Below are positions 37,280-47,215 of a DNA stretch of 64,000 nucleotides, piece after piece. The number at the start of each line of letters is the position of its first letter. Position 1 is the first letter of the stretch. The position numbers and the translations under genes were made by a program. Source of the DNA: Lindgomyces ingoldianus. Taxonomy: Eukaryota > Ascomycota > Dothideomycetes > Pleosporales > Lindgomycetaceae. The stretch lies in NCBI RefSeq assembly GCF_010093535.1, contig NW_022985165.1:164650-228649 (forward strand), read 5' to 3'. The notes under the pieces are model-generated. The model did no database searches, had not been told where the DNA came from, and saw only the letters and a program-made list of their open reading frames with translations.

Positions 37280-37445
37280 TACTATTCTAAGAGATAGGTA
37301 ACTAAACAAAGTACTTTATAAAGCGTAGGTGCTTTGTTGTTACTTTTTCTAAGAAATAAGTAATAAAACAAAGTACCTTACAGAGTATAGATACTTTATT
37401 ATTACTTTTACTAATTTACAGTTAATTAAATTAACTACTAATTAG

Positions 37446-37725
37446 TGTTAAATAAGCTCTAATAGCTAGCTGCTTATAGTATAAGCACTTAAGTAGTAAA
37501 AGTAAGAGTAGTGTACAGTATGCACAGCATATAAGGTGGGTAAGGTAAGGGCAACATGTTTCTAGTTCTATTACTCTTGTCTTTCCTCTGTACAGAAGAA
37601 AAGGGGGATATCTAGATGTTTGCGCACAGAGGTTCGCGCACAAGCATCATGTGACATAGATACGTGATCCTGCTCGTGCGCGATCGCTTGTATCCAGGCC
37701 GCGACGCTGCTGCTGCGTACAGACA
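37446..37725 (-). repeat. Copia-A copy 2, 5' LTR
   Basis: On the plus strand TGTTAAATAAGCTC...TGCGTACAGACA, followed by CTTAG. The right 100 bases keep many CG words (CGATCGCTTG, GCCGCGACGC) while the left side is AT-shifted. The internal sequence begins, read on the minus strand, CTAATTAGTAG. Confidence 0.93.
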
Positions 37726-38276
37726 CTTAGTGCTTTTTATATAAGTGTAAGCTTATTAATTATTGTTTTAAGAACTTTATATAAACTTTTATTAGAGTTC
37801 TTTTATTAGCATTATGTAAAGGTTATTATTATTTAGTTTGTCTAGTACTAGCTATAGTTTACATTAGTGTTAAAGTAACTACTTAAGGTGTTATACAAAT
37901 GCTTTTAGTTATGTCTAAGGCCTATGTTATGCATATGTACATATTTACACAACCTTCTAGAATATCTAGAAAGATGTCTGTGTACTAAGTTTCCTAAATA
38001 TCTAGCTGTTAACATAGATTAATAAAGATTCTTATTTTATCTATAAGAATGTTATATAGTTAACCTATATAGTTATTATTCTTTTTCTATGCCTTTTAGA
38101 ATTATATAATCTTATCTACTAGGAGTTTTTCTTTAGCAGTTTCTTTTTAAGGTGGAAGTTTGTACAGGTTGCAATGTAGTATAGATTATACAGGTGGTAT
38201 TAGTGGTGTATACACTACTGCAGGCGGTGGTGTGTACGATTAAGGGTGTGGAGCAGGCGTTGGGTAGGGTGGCATG

Positions 38277-38472
38277 TGTCGCACGTGTCTCACGCGATAT
38301 CATACCCATGTACTGCACTATTCACTTATTAGGCATAGCTTCTATCTTGTACAGTATATAGTCAGCTTAGAGCTTCTTAGACCTTACAATACACTTGTTT
38401 AATCCACCTTGTTTAGATCTTACTACCTTGTTAACTCGCTTTCTATATAACCTCTCCTTAGCTTATGTAAGA
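38277..38472 (+). repeat. Copia-C 5' LTR
   Basis: 196 bp from TGTCGCACGTGTCTC to TTATGTAAGA, preceded by GCATG. The 3' LTR starts TGTTGCACGTATCTTACGC, a C-to-T altered version. Confidence 0.88.
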
Positions 38473-38485
38473 GTTATAAGCCTAG
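38473..38485 (+). other. Putative primer-binding site of Copia-C
   Basis: GTTATAAGCCTAG directly follows the 5' LTR. From general knowledge, copia-type elements use an internal fragment of initiator tRNA-Met and have a site like GGTTATGGGCCCAG; a G-to-A change would turn a TGAG version into the TAAG seen. The same word follows the left LTR of the TRIM at 43361. Confidence 0.6.
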
Positions 38486-38567
38486 AGTTGCGCTCTAGAC
38501 TAGTACTATAGTCACTACTGCACATTTAGCTTTTGCATCTAGCTTAGGGGGCCCTGCAAGCCTTAAC

Positions 38568-39124
38568 ACATATTAATTACAGATTGCTTACTAACTAAGC
38601 CTAATTAAACAGACAATAACCTTCTGTCTATTCTAAAACATATTAATTACAGATTGCTTACTACTTAAGCCTAATTAACTAGATAATAACCTTTTGTCTA
38701 TTCTAAAAACATTTTAATTACAGATTACTTACTACTTAAGCCTAATTAACTAGATAATAACCTTCTGTCTATTCTAAAACATATGAATTACAGATTGCTT
38801 ACTAGCTAAGCCTAATTAACTAGATGATAACCTTCTGTCTATTCCTACACATATTAATTACAGATTGCTTACTAGCTAAGCCTAATTAACTAGACAATAA
38901 CCTTCTGTCTATTCTAAAACATATTAATCACAGATTACTTACTACTTAAGCCTAATTAACTAGACAATAACCTTCTGTCTATTCTACACATATTAATTAC
39001 AGATTGCTTACTACCTAAGCCTAATTAACAGGACAATAACTCTCTGTCTATTCTAAAACATACTAATTATAGATTGCTTACTAGCTAAGCTTAATTAACT
39101 AAACAATAACTATTTTATCCTACT
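38568..39124 (+). repeat. 70-bp minisatellite, 8 units, in the Copia-C leader
   Basis: Units start at 38568, 38638, 38709, 38779, 38849, 38919, 38988 and 39058, a period of 69-71. Each contains TTAATTACAGATTGCTTACT, AAGCCTAATTAAC and CTTCTGTCTATTC. Stops occur in the frames, so it is untranslated leader and not protein repeat. Divergence between units is small and not wholly RIP-type. Confidence 0.93.
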
Positions 39125-39169
39125 CTATTAACATATAGAAAGATAACTTTAAACATTAATACCTCTGTA

Positions 39170-41340
39170 CAGCTTATAAAAAAGAGCAACTAGCAACCCT
39201 AGTTTAGTTAAATTAAGATATAAGCAACTAGAGAGTGTGTCTAGAAGTACATTAATCTAGACCTGTTACTAGAAAATCTCCTAGTTAACACTATGCCACA
39301 GAGGCTTAAGGTTACAAAGTTTTATACAGGCAGCACCTAGCTTAGTCTAAATCCTATAGTTGCTAACCTAAACCTTAACAATTAGTAATGCTACATAATA
39401 GCCTGTAAAGACTACTGTAATAATTTAAGGTTATTCTAAACTTAACATAAAGCCTTATTAGACATCTATGTGCTTATTAATAGCACTATTAACACAATAA
39501 ACTACTTTATTATTAAAGATAAAAAAAATAATTTATAAAAGGCTAAAGGCTTTAAGGGCAATTCTAGAGCTTTTTAATAAGTAGCTTAAGCAGAGCGCAC
39601 AAACTGCATATAACTGCGTAAAAAAGTAGTTATTAAAAATAAAATAGAACTAATAAATTATAGTGTATAAAAACGCATATATTAATTCTAAATTAGTCTA
39701 CCTGCTAAATGTAATAGAATATTAACTACACTATAACTTTATGTTAGCAATTTTAGACGTAAACCCTAGATGCATAGCAGCTATTTAATTAATCCTAGTC
39801 TAGTATAAATAGACTAATAAGGATCTACCTAATTTTATTACTAGCTGTCTAGAGTTCTTTAAAAATTAGTAATAATTATAGCTAACTTAGCAACCTAGCG
39901 TTACCTATAGTAGTTTTGCTATATACCAAGGACGCTTATCTACACTAGAACAACAACAGTTTATATGTAACTTCTATAGAGGTTGCTATAAATCTAAAAA
40001 CTATAAAATTAATAATTCTTAACTAAAACTTAAAAGGTTCTAGATCTCTACCTTTCTTTAGCAAGAATATAATAAGCAGATAAGTAGTAATTTTTAGCTT
40101 AAAGCAGAAGCTAAGCAGCTTAAGAATAGAGACTTTTCTCTACTACTAAGAGACTAACTAAACTAAGAAAGAGGACATAGAAAGGCAGCAACAATAGCAA
40201 CTATTATTAGCTAACTTAATTATCTAGTTACATAACTTAATTATATAATTAAAGCCTATAGTCTTAACTTAGTCTAAATCTAAATGTAATATCTAAGACC
40301 TAACTTTATAATAATTCTACTAACTAGAATCTACCTAATGCCTTAACTAGCACTAGGCAATTAGCAGCTACTCTTATAAGCTTTATAATAAACCTTATAA
40401 GTAAGAAACATGCTGCAGAGCTAGATAACAAAGAGAATCCTCTCTAGCACTTATAGATCCTAGATTCTAGAGTAGACATCTATGTTTACAATAATCTAGC
40501 TAACTTTTAATAGACTTAGAGCTTATCCTTATTAAACTAACTTAGGGCTAGTAGCTAACATCTTTTTATACTAGCATAAGGCATAGTTACACTTACTGTA
40601 AAGGGTTTTAGAGGACCTACTAAGATAAACTTAAATAATATAGCCTATATTTTTAGCATGTTTACTAGTCTTATATCTCTTTTTTAAGGACAAGATATAT
40701 ATTTTAACTCTAGAGACAACTTTATATATAAATAACTTTATAATAGCACTTAATTACTAATCTGCTTTACTACTTAAACTAGAGGTTACTAGGCTCTAGT
40801 ATTGCGCATAGAAGATCTATTTATTAGATCTATTTTACTAATAGTTATAGCTGCTAAAGACCTTACATAGTAACCTATTAGATAAAATAATACTTTAAAT
40901 AATAAAGATTACATTAATTTTATAAAAAAGCTTTTAGAGCTTAAGAAGTGTAATAAAGGACTTAGTAATTAGCTGCACAAAAAGCGCTAGCAAGGCTCCC
41001 TTTATTATATGCCCTCTTTTAAAATAACTCTAGAAACTATTTTAAAAGTTAACTTTAAAAGAAAAACTAATATTAACTTAGTCTTCTAACATAACCTTAG
41101 TAACATGCTAGATAATAGCTCTAACAATAAGCTACTATTAGTTATTAAGGTCTGTCTGTAAATAGGTAACGCAGCTATAGACTTTAAAACTAATAATAAT
41201 AATTTTAAGTAAGCTATAACTACTTAGCACACAGCTCTAATTAATTATAAGCTTTAGAAAAGAAGAATTTATATACACTAGATCTCTACTACAGACATGC
41301 TGCCTAACAGCCTTACTAAGTTCCTACCTTAATAAAAGCA
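39170..41340 (+). pseudogene. Copia-C gag and partial pol remnant
   Basis: Around 40470-40520 the frame reads ILDSRVDIYVYNNL, a degraded copia protease/pre-integrase start (D-S-G-A region), followed by GIVTLTVKGFRGPTKINL near 40590. At about 41281-41340, ISTTDMLPNSLTKFLP matches the conserved end of copia RNase H. Integrase core and RT are missing between them. Stops are numerous. Confidence 0.72.
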
Positions 41341-41530
41341 TTAAGCGTTTATTAAACAACTAGGCCTTATCTGCCTAAGTAACGCTTTAAAGGCTTACTT
41401 TACTAACATTAGCTTTAAAGCCTAAGCTTACTAACTTTTTTTTGCTGTTTTACACTTTTAAGTGCACTACTGTACACCTGCAGTTTATTATTTCTCTTTG
41501 TACAGCTTTGCTTTAGTATTTACTTTGTTA

Positions 41531-41544
41531 AAGCTAGGGGGGTG
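41531..41544 (+). other. Polypurine tract of Copia-C
   Basis: AAGCTAGGGGGGTG abuts the 3' LTR; it is nearly identical to that of the TRIM and similar to that of Copia-B. Confidence 0.8.
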
Positions 41545-41750
41545 TGTTGCACGTATCTTACGCAATATTATACCTATGTACTACACTATTCACTTATTAG
41601 GCATAGCTCCTATCTCATACAGCATATAGTTAGCTTAGAGCTCTATTAAGCTTCTTAGACCTTACAATACACTTGTTTAATCCACCTTGTTTAGATCTCA
41701 CTACCTTGTCAACTTGCTTCCTATATGACCCCTTCTTAGCTTATGCAAGA
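41545..41750 (+). repeat. Copia-C 3' LTR
   Basis: 206 bp, starting TGTTGCACGTATC and ending CTTATGCAAGA, followed by GCATG. It includes a 10-base insertion (CTCTATTAAG) absent from the 5' LTR. Confidence 0.88.
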
Positions 41751-42107
41751 GCATGTATTGTTTGTACAGTAATTAGTGTAGTGCTGGCTAAGGTGTAGGA
41801 GCAGGTAATGCTAGTACATTTAGTGTTGTTAGCAGCATTGTGTTTAGTCTGCTTCTGTGTAGAGCCTTATACAGTAATAAAGGTTATGTATAAAGCCTTT
41901 TAAGTGCAATTACCTTCTCTTATGCTATATTATACAGCTTCTAGGCTTAGGTACCTTTATTGCCTAGCTATAGTGTAATTTTCTTGTCCTTTAGCACTTA
42001 TATAAGCTTCTTTTTAAACGCGCAGCTAAGTGCTAAGAAGTTTTATAGTGTCTATTTTTTAAAATTCTCTATATATAAACTTAAAAAGGTAGCGCCCTTT
42101 TAAGTTA

Positions 42108-43239
42108 ACGTACCTAACGGGTTGGCCGGCCACACAGGTTGGCCGGCCACTTTTGCCAAGCCCCCACTAAACTCTACCTATCTACATAATGCCTTAACAA
42201 TAACACTAGATTAAATCTTTTAAAGAACGTTAGATACAGCTTACTCTTTAGGCTCTTAAATAAGACTTAAAACTCTTCTTACAACGCGCTGCAGCTATTT
42301 ATAATGTCTTTTACACAACACTAAGCAATTAACGCGCTAGACAGCCTTTACAAGCAGAATACTAGCCTAAATTAAGGAATCTAACTAAGCTTAAAAAGAA
42401 GGTAGTTATTAAGTACATACTTAAGCTTATTATGTGTAGATTTCCCTTTAGGCTTGTAGCTGTAGCTAATATAGCTAATTCCTTGCCTATAGAGCGTAAT
42501 CTAGGCTAGGTTAGCTTAAACTAGACTAGTATATAGGTTAAGCACTACTCTAAGTTTATAATAAAGTTTAATTATAAGTATAATTATAAAAGAGTGCTTT
42601 ATAAGAATCTAGAGGTTATTTAGAGCTAGTTTTGCCTAGTAGCTAACATAAAAGCTAAGTATAGTATTTAGAATAAAGACAGGTATAACTTTAATAAGTT
42701 AGGCTTTATAATAGGCTAGATATTAACTAGAGTAGTTGTTACAGCTTTAGAAAGATAAGAATAGCTAAAGGTAATATAGTAAGGTAATAAAAAGTAGATA
42801 ATAGTTATCTAGAGCATTAATATAACAAAGTAGGCTATAAAATTATAAAGCTTTAAGTAGTAAATAAGGCTGCTATGTAACATAAATTATATAAAAAGAA
42901 GCAAATTTAGGCAGAAAAAACCTTAATAGTTAAAGATAGAGCTTGTCTAACTACTCTAAAGAAGTTTAAAGCGCGTAGTAATAAGAAGAAGCTAAAGACA
43001 TAGGTGCGCGCTAAAGAAGGTAAGCTAAGTTAAAAGTAATATAGGCAGTGTAATTAGACTAGGCATAACTTACATACATGTAAGTAAGTAGTAAAAGTAG
43101 ACTCTAAATAATATCTTATGTTGTATTACTTTATATAGGGCTAAAGTAGGCTGTTTTGCAAGAGAATAGGGTAGTTTTAGTAGGGGCTTAGCAAAAGTGG
43201 CTGGCTAACCTGTGTGGCCGGCCAACCTGTTAGGTACGT
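42108..43239 (+). mobile_element. Pogo-P copy 1: deleted pogo/Fot1 transposon in Copia-A copy 3
   Basis: 1132 bp with inverted ends ACGTACCTAAC...GTTAGGTACGT inside a TA duplication (42106-42107, 43240-43241). Copy 2 has the empty site (TTTTAAATTATTATATA near 36770). Each end has two copies of a GGTTGGCCGGCCAC-type motif. The interior reads through stops as the N-terminal part of a pogo transposase (FNYKYNYKR about 42570, YNFDKLGF about 42690, where FDETGF is expected) and then directly as its C-terminal zinc-knuckle tail (about 43030-43110); the central DDE part is deleted. Confidence 0.9.
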
Positions 43240-43283
43240 TATTATGTGTAAATTAGTAATTATATAACTTATATATAATTAAG

Positions 43284-43704
43284 TGTCGCGTACAGCTATC
43301 CGTCTACATATATCCTTCTGCTGTGCTAGCTAGGAGGTTAACCTTTTAGCAAACACAACAGTTATAAGCCTAGTTCACAGCGTAGTGTAGATAGTTAGCG
43401 CTTAAAAATCTGCGCACGCCTACTCTACTAATAGGATTGCATTATCCTAGAGCACTGCGTGTTTAATTCCCACGCTTAGCAAAGAGCATTTAGGCAGTGC
43501 GCCTATTACAGAGGCTACCTTGTATTTAGATCTGTCTCTAAGTTCTGTTGCTCAGGCTAGGGAGAGTGTGTTAAGGTTGTTTTACTATGTTTCACCTCTC
43601 TTGTTCCACAGTTTAAGCTAGGGGGTGTGTCGCGTACAGCTATCTGTCTACATATATCCTTCTGCTGTGCTAGCTAGGAGGTTAACCTTTTAGCAAACGC
43701 AACA
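43284..43704 (+). mobile_element. TRIM: 421-bp miniature LTR retrotransposon in Copia-A copy 3
   Basis: Two nearly identical 77-bp LTRs (43284-43360, 43628-43704), each from TGTCGCGTACAGCTATC to AACA, are flanked by TTAAG outside. GTTATAAGCCTAG follows the left LTR (primer-binding position) and AAGCTAGGGGGTG precedes the right LTR (polypurine position). The 267-bp interior has no coding frame. LTR differences are two bases, both C/T or G/A. Priming signals match Copia-C, so that family is the likely source of its proteins. Confidence 0.93.
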
Positions 43705-43819
43705 TTAAGTTTATAAGCTTATTAAAGCTTTTAACATGTTAATCTTATTATTCTAGTACTCTAGGCTAGTTTTATTTTATAGTGTTGCCTCTAATATCTC
43801 TATGTTCTTTATAAGTTAT

Positions 43820-44139
43820 TGTTAGATTGAAGCACTGTTTCTAGGCTTCCTGAGATGAATGATGGGTTTGGATATGATGTATGGGATGATTGATTGATTG
43901 TATTGATTGTGTTGATTTATCGAACCTTTTTCTGCTCTACTCGTGTTGCTCGGCTTTTGTTTTTCCGATCCGAGTCCCTCGCGCACTAGCCCTATGCGCG
44001 ACCAGCTTGCAACATGCTGCAAAATGCTGCAAAATGCTGCAATTTGCAGCAACATACTGTTCGAGCTTATTGCTCGTACTATGTAGCAGCTTTCGTCAAA
44101 CGTTCCTCCTGTCTTGACAGTAGGTGCGCATATCTGACA
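43820..44139 (-). repeat. Solo Copia-B LTR in Copia-A copy 3
   Basis: 320 bp, plus strand TGTTAGATTGAAGC...CATATCTGACA, GTTAT on both sides. It has about four 10-bp array units (43999-44055). Barely mutated. Open frames of 68-77 residues on both strands are by-products of the array and not genes. Confidence 0.94.
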
Positions 44140-44480
44140 GTTATTTATATAATAAAAATTATTCTTTATTTCTCTTATTATTACGTAGAGTTATTAGTTG
44201 CTAGTAAGATTTTATTATAATAGTATAGTTAATTACTTTTCTAGTAGATTACACAGGTACTGCTATTGTCTAGCTGCTAGGTTGTGCAGCTTTAATAGCT
44301 TTAGTGTGCGTCTTACACTATCTTCTTCTTACTTTATATAGTAACAGAGCTTGCTGTATAATGCAAAGAATTAATCTACTATTCTTAAAAATAAGTAATA
44401 AAATAAAGTACCTTATAAAGTGTAAGTACTTTATTATTACTCTTGCTAATTTATAGTTAATTAAATTAACTACTAATTAG

Positions 44481-44760
44481 TGTTAAATAAGCTCTGTTAG
44501 CTAGCTGCTTATAGTATAAGCACTTAAGTAGTAAGAGTAAGAGTAGTGTACAGTGTGCACAGCGTATAGGGTAGGTAAAGTAAAGGTAACATGTTTCTAG
44601 TTCTATTACTCTTGTTTTTCCTTTATATAGAGGAAAAGAGAGATATCTAGATGTTTGCGCATAGAGGTTTGCGCACAAGCATCATGTAACATAGATACGT
44701 GATCCTGCTTGTGCGCGATAGCTTGTATCTAAACTGTGACGCTGCTGCTGCGTACAGACA
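44481..44760 (-). repeat. Copia-A copy 3, 5' LTR
   Basis: 280 bp, plus strand TGTTAAATAAGCTCTG...GCGTACAGACA. The sequence left of it (TTAATTAAATTAACTACTAATTAG) has the same junction as the 5' LTR of copy 2, so it is the 5' LTR of copy 3. The 70-residue open frame inside is not a gene. Confidence 0.9.
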
Positions 44761-45495
44761 TATTGCTTCTTTATTTAGAGTTAGGATTTTGCTAGTGCTA
44801 GCTAATAAGGCACTAGTTATCCTTAAATTAGTTATAGTGTTATAAGAAGTTATACTTTATTAGAAGAAGGTAATTAATGTTATAATCTTTACTTTAGAGG
44901 AATAGTTTTAAAGTACTCTAGGCCTAGAAGTAAGTTAGAGGAGCAGGTGTTAGGGAGCTTAACCTTAAACAGGTGTACAGTCTGTTGTAGCTTAGCTGCT
45001 AGGTTAGAGAAAGGTAGCTAACTGTAGTTTACTCTTTAACAGCAGTATAAGGTGCTTAGGTTAAATAGTTCCTAGTAAAACAAGATAGAAGGTATATATA
45101 GTGTAAGATATATAATTAGTATTCCTTTTATTAAAAAGTAGTAATGCTGCTTAGTCTATGTAAGTATAAACTAGACTAAACTTTAATTATAACCTTCTAA
45201 TAATAGTTAGGATCTAAACTATATACATAGGGTATTCTAGTTGCGCGCTCTGCGCGTTGTGCGCGCTCCCAACACTGTTGTCCTTAGCAGCGCACATAGC
45301 ATGCATAGCATGCAAACGTTCTTTGCTTATTAGATAACACATTCTGCTATCTACTAGTCTAACAACTCTGTCTATTCTTTGTCCGTTAGATCACGTGATT
45401 CGCGGGGTAAGAGGACAAGGGGATTCCAGCCTTGTTCGTCTAAACAGTGGGGCATGACTGGCTGGTAGCTTACAGTCTAATCATGGATCGTAACA
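44761..45495 (-). mobile_element. Gypsy-A remnant: leader and 5' LTR, cut by Copia-A copy 3
   Basis: The LTR is 44878-45495 (plus strand TGTTATAATCTTTAC...ATGGATCGTAACA), homologous to 25993-26576. The 117 bases to its left resemble the Gypsy-A leader. Copia-A copy 3 inserted at TATTG (44761-44765). The rest of this element is not recognisable at the left side of copy 3, which is truncated. The LTR keeps GCGCGC and GCATGC words. Confidence 0.75.
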
Positions 45496-45613
45496 CAGAG
45501 TAGCAGCACATAAGTAGGCAGCTCTTTTAGCTTTATTAAGCTATAAATATATATTAGTAAAAATTATAAATAAGTTTAAAGTTATTTTTAAAGCTTTTAA
45601 AGGTAATAACTTA
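45496..45613. other. AT-rich interval, unassigned
   Basis: 118 bases between a Gypsy-A LTR and a Pogo-P element. No frame, repeat or known element is visible. Confidence 0.6.
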
Positions 45614-45615
45614 TA

Positions 45616-46745
45616 ACGTACCTAACAGGTTGGCCGGCCACACAGGTTGGCTGGCTACTTTTACTAAGCCCCTACTAAAACTACCCTATTCTCTTGCAAA
45701 ACAGCCTACTTTAGCCCTATATAAAGTAATACAACATAAGATATTATTTAAAGTCTACTTTTACTACTTACTTATATGTATGTAAGTTATGCCTAGTTTA
45801 ATTACACTACTTATATTGCCTTTAACTTAGCTTACTTTTTTTAGTGTGCACCTATGTCTTTAGCTTTTTTCTATTACTACGCGCTCTAAACTCCTTTAGA
45901 GTAGTTAAATAAGCTTTATACTTAACTATTAAAGTATTTTTTACTTAAATCTACTTTTTTTATGTAATCTATATTATGTAGTAGCCTTATTTACTACTTA
46001 AAGCTTTATAATCTTATAGCTTACTTTATTATATTAATGCTTTAAATAACTATTATCTACTTTTTATTACTTTACTATATTACTTTTAGCTATTTTTATT
46101 TCTCTAAAGCTATAATAACTGCTTTAGTTAATATCTAGCCTATTATAAAGCTTAACTTGTTAAAGTTATACTTGTCTTTATTCTAGATACTGTACTTAGC
46201 TTTTATGTTAGCTACTAGGTAAAACTAGCTTTAGATAACCTTTAAATTCTTTTAAAGCACTCTTTTATAATTATACTTATAATTAAACTTTATTATAAAC
46301 TTAAAGTAGTGCTTAACTTATATACTAGGCTAGTTTAAGCTAGCTAGCCTAGATTACACTCTACAAGTAAGAAATTAGCTATATTAGCTATAGCTACAAG
46401 CTTAGAAAGAAATCTATGTGTAATAAGCTTAAGTATGTACTTAACAACTACCTTTTTTTTAAGCTTAGTTAGATTTCTTAATTTAAGCTAGCATTTTACT
46501 TATAAAGGCTGTCTAGCGCATTAATTACTTAGTGTTATATAAAAAATATTATAGATAGCTGCAGCGTGTTGTAAAAAGAGTTTTAAGTCTTATTTAAAAG
46601 CTTAAAGAGCAAGCTATATCTAACGTTCTTTAGAAGATTTAATCTAGTGTTGTTATTAAGGCATTATATAGATAGGTAGAGTTTAGTAGAGGCTTGGCAA
46701 AAGTGGCCAGCCAACCTGTGTGGCCGGCCAACCTGTTAGGTACGT
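45616..46745 (-). mobile_element. Pogo-P copy 2
   Basis: 1130 bp, reverse orientation of copy 1, flanked by TA (45614-45615, 46746-46747). Left end AACGTACCTAACAGGTTGG, right end CCTGTTAGGTACGTT, with the doubled GGCCGGCC-type motifs partly mutated (GGCTGGCT). It has the same internal deletion as copies 1 and 4, so these are one non-autonomous lineage. Confidence 0.9.
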
Positions 46746-46747
46746 TA

Positions 46748-47215
46748 TATAGTATATTAGTTAGACTTATATAAAAAAGAAGCTTAAAAAGTAAAAAAAA
46801 TTATTTACTTTTATTATAGTAGTTATAGCGCGCATGTAACCTACGCTGCTTAGGGAAATAAGCATTACACTGCCTAAGGATATAAGCATTGCGCTGCCTA
46901 AGGATATAAGCATTGCGCTGCCTAAGGTAATAAACACTAGAATTACTAAAAACAACATGTAATTAGTAGAAGTATAAGGTAAACACACAGCGCTGCTCTA
47001 ATAAGCTAAGTTAACGCTCTACACAGGTAAGCAGCTGCGCAGCTTACCTAGAGGGTGTGTTGCGTACGCTAAGAGCCTTAGCTAGGGCTTAGAGCCTAGA
47101 GCGTAGCTTAGGATCTAGAGATAGTATGTTCTAAAGCTTAGTGTATATAAGAAGAGCCTTTAACTCTTCTAGATAGCAGAGTCACTTTATCTAATCTTCT
47201 AAACAGCTACTGCTA
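46748..47215. other. Unassigned interval with a 24-bp tandem repeat and LTR-like start
   Basis: The region holds four 24-bp units (46846-46941) and a CTAGAGGGTG/TGTTGCGTACGC junction at about 47052 that looks like a polypurine tract followed by an LTR of the TRIM type (TRIM LTR starts TGTCGCGTAC). No matching left LTR was found, so this could be the 3' end of another small LTR element. The 73-residue frame over the repeat (LGSAMLIS repeats) is probably not a gene. Confidence 0.4.
46846..46941. repeat. Four 24-bp tandem units
   Basis: Units begin at 46846, 46870, 46894 and 46918, of form CTGCCTAAGGATATAAGC plus ATTGCG. The middle two are identical; outer ones are diverged. Confidence 0.88.

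Larger units (their letters stand above)
31348..37725 (-). mobile_element. Copia-A copy 2: complete 6.38-kb Ty1/copia retrotransposon inside copy 3
   Basis: LTRs at 31348-31627 (3') and 37446-37725 (5') with CTTAG on both outer sides. It interrupts copy 3 exactly: the sequence left of it (TTTTATTCTTAG) and right of it (TGCTTTTTATATAAG) join into the word found uninterrupted near 35875 within this copy. Approximate remnants on the minus strand: RNase H 31950-32600, RT 32600-33150, integrase 33900-34770, gag to the right. All frames are broken by RIP. The leader has a tandem 116-bp duplication (37048-37279). Confidence 0.95.
38277..41750 (+). mobile_element. Copia-C: 3.47-kb internally deleted Ty1/copia element in Copia-A copy 3
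   Basis: LTRs at 38277-38472 and 41545-41750 are flanked by GCATG on both outer sides. After the 5' LTR comes GTTATAAGCCTAG, a likely primer-binding site; before the 3' LTR lies AAGCTAGGGGGGTG. The leader has eight 70-bp tandem repeats (38568-39124). Coding remnants jump from a protease/pre-integrase block (40430-40850) to the end of RNase H (about 41270-41340); I see no integrase core or RT, so the element would depend on a helper. The 3' LTR has 10 extra bases. Confidence 0.92.
28007..44760 (-). mobile_element. Copia-A copy 3: truncated, split by six nested insertions
   Basis: The 5' LTR is at 44481-44760 and the element runs leftwards through 44140-44480, 43705-43819, 43240-43283, 41751-42107, 37726-38276 and 28007-31347, aligning piece by piece with copy 2. 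Its sequence stops at 28007 at the position equal to about 32801 in copy 2, so the RNase H, 3' untranslated region and 3' LTR are missing. Integrase remnants fall at about 29400-30230. The base word after its 5' LTR, TATTG, should be one half of its target duplication. Confidence 0.88.

Noticed and set aside
38133..38318. 61-codon frame (-)
   Set aside because: Crosses the junction between Copia-A copy 3 and the Copia-C LTR, hence not an ancestral frame.
38568..39124. CRISPR-like array
   Set aside because: Regular 70-bp units have no unique spacers and lie in a fungal retrotransposon leader; it is a minisatellite.
43388..43480. A real tRNA gene in the TRIM
   Set aside because: A- and B-box-like words are present but acceptor and T stems do not pair cleanly; kept only as a hypothesis.
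46767..46988. 73-codon frame with LGSAMLIS repeats
   Set aside because: It is the translation of the 24-bp tandem DNA repeat; no homologous protein or start context supports it.
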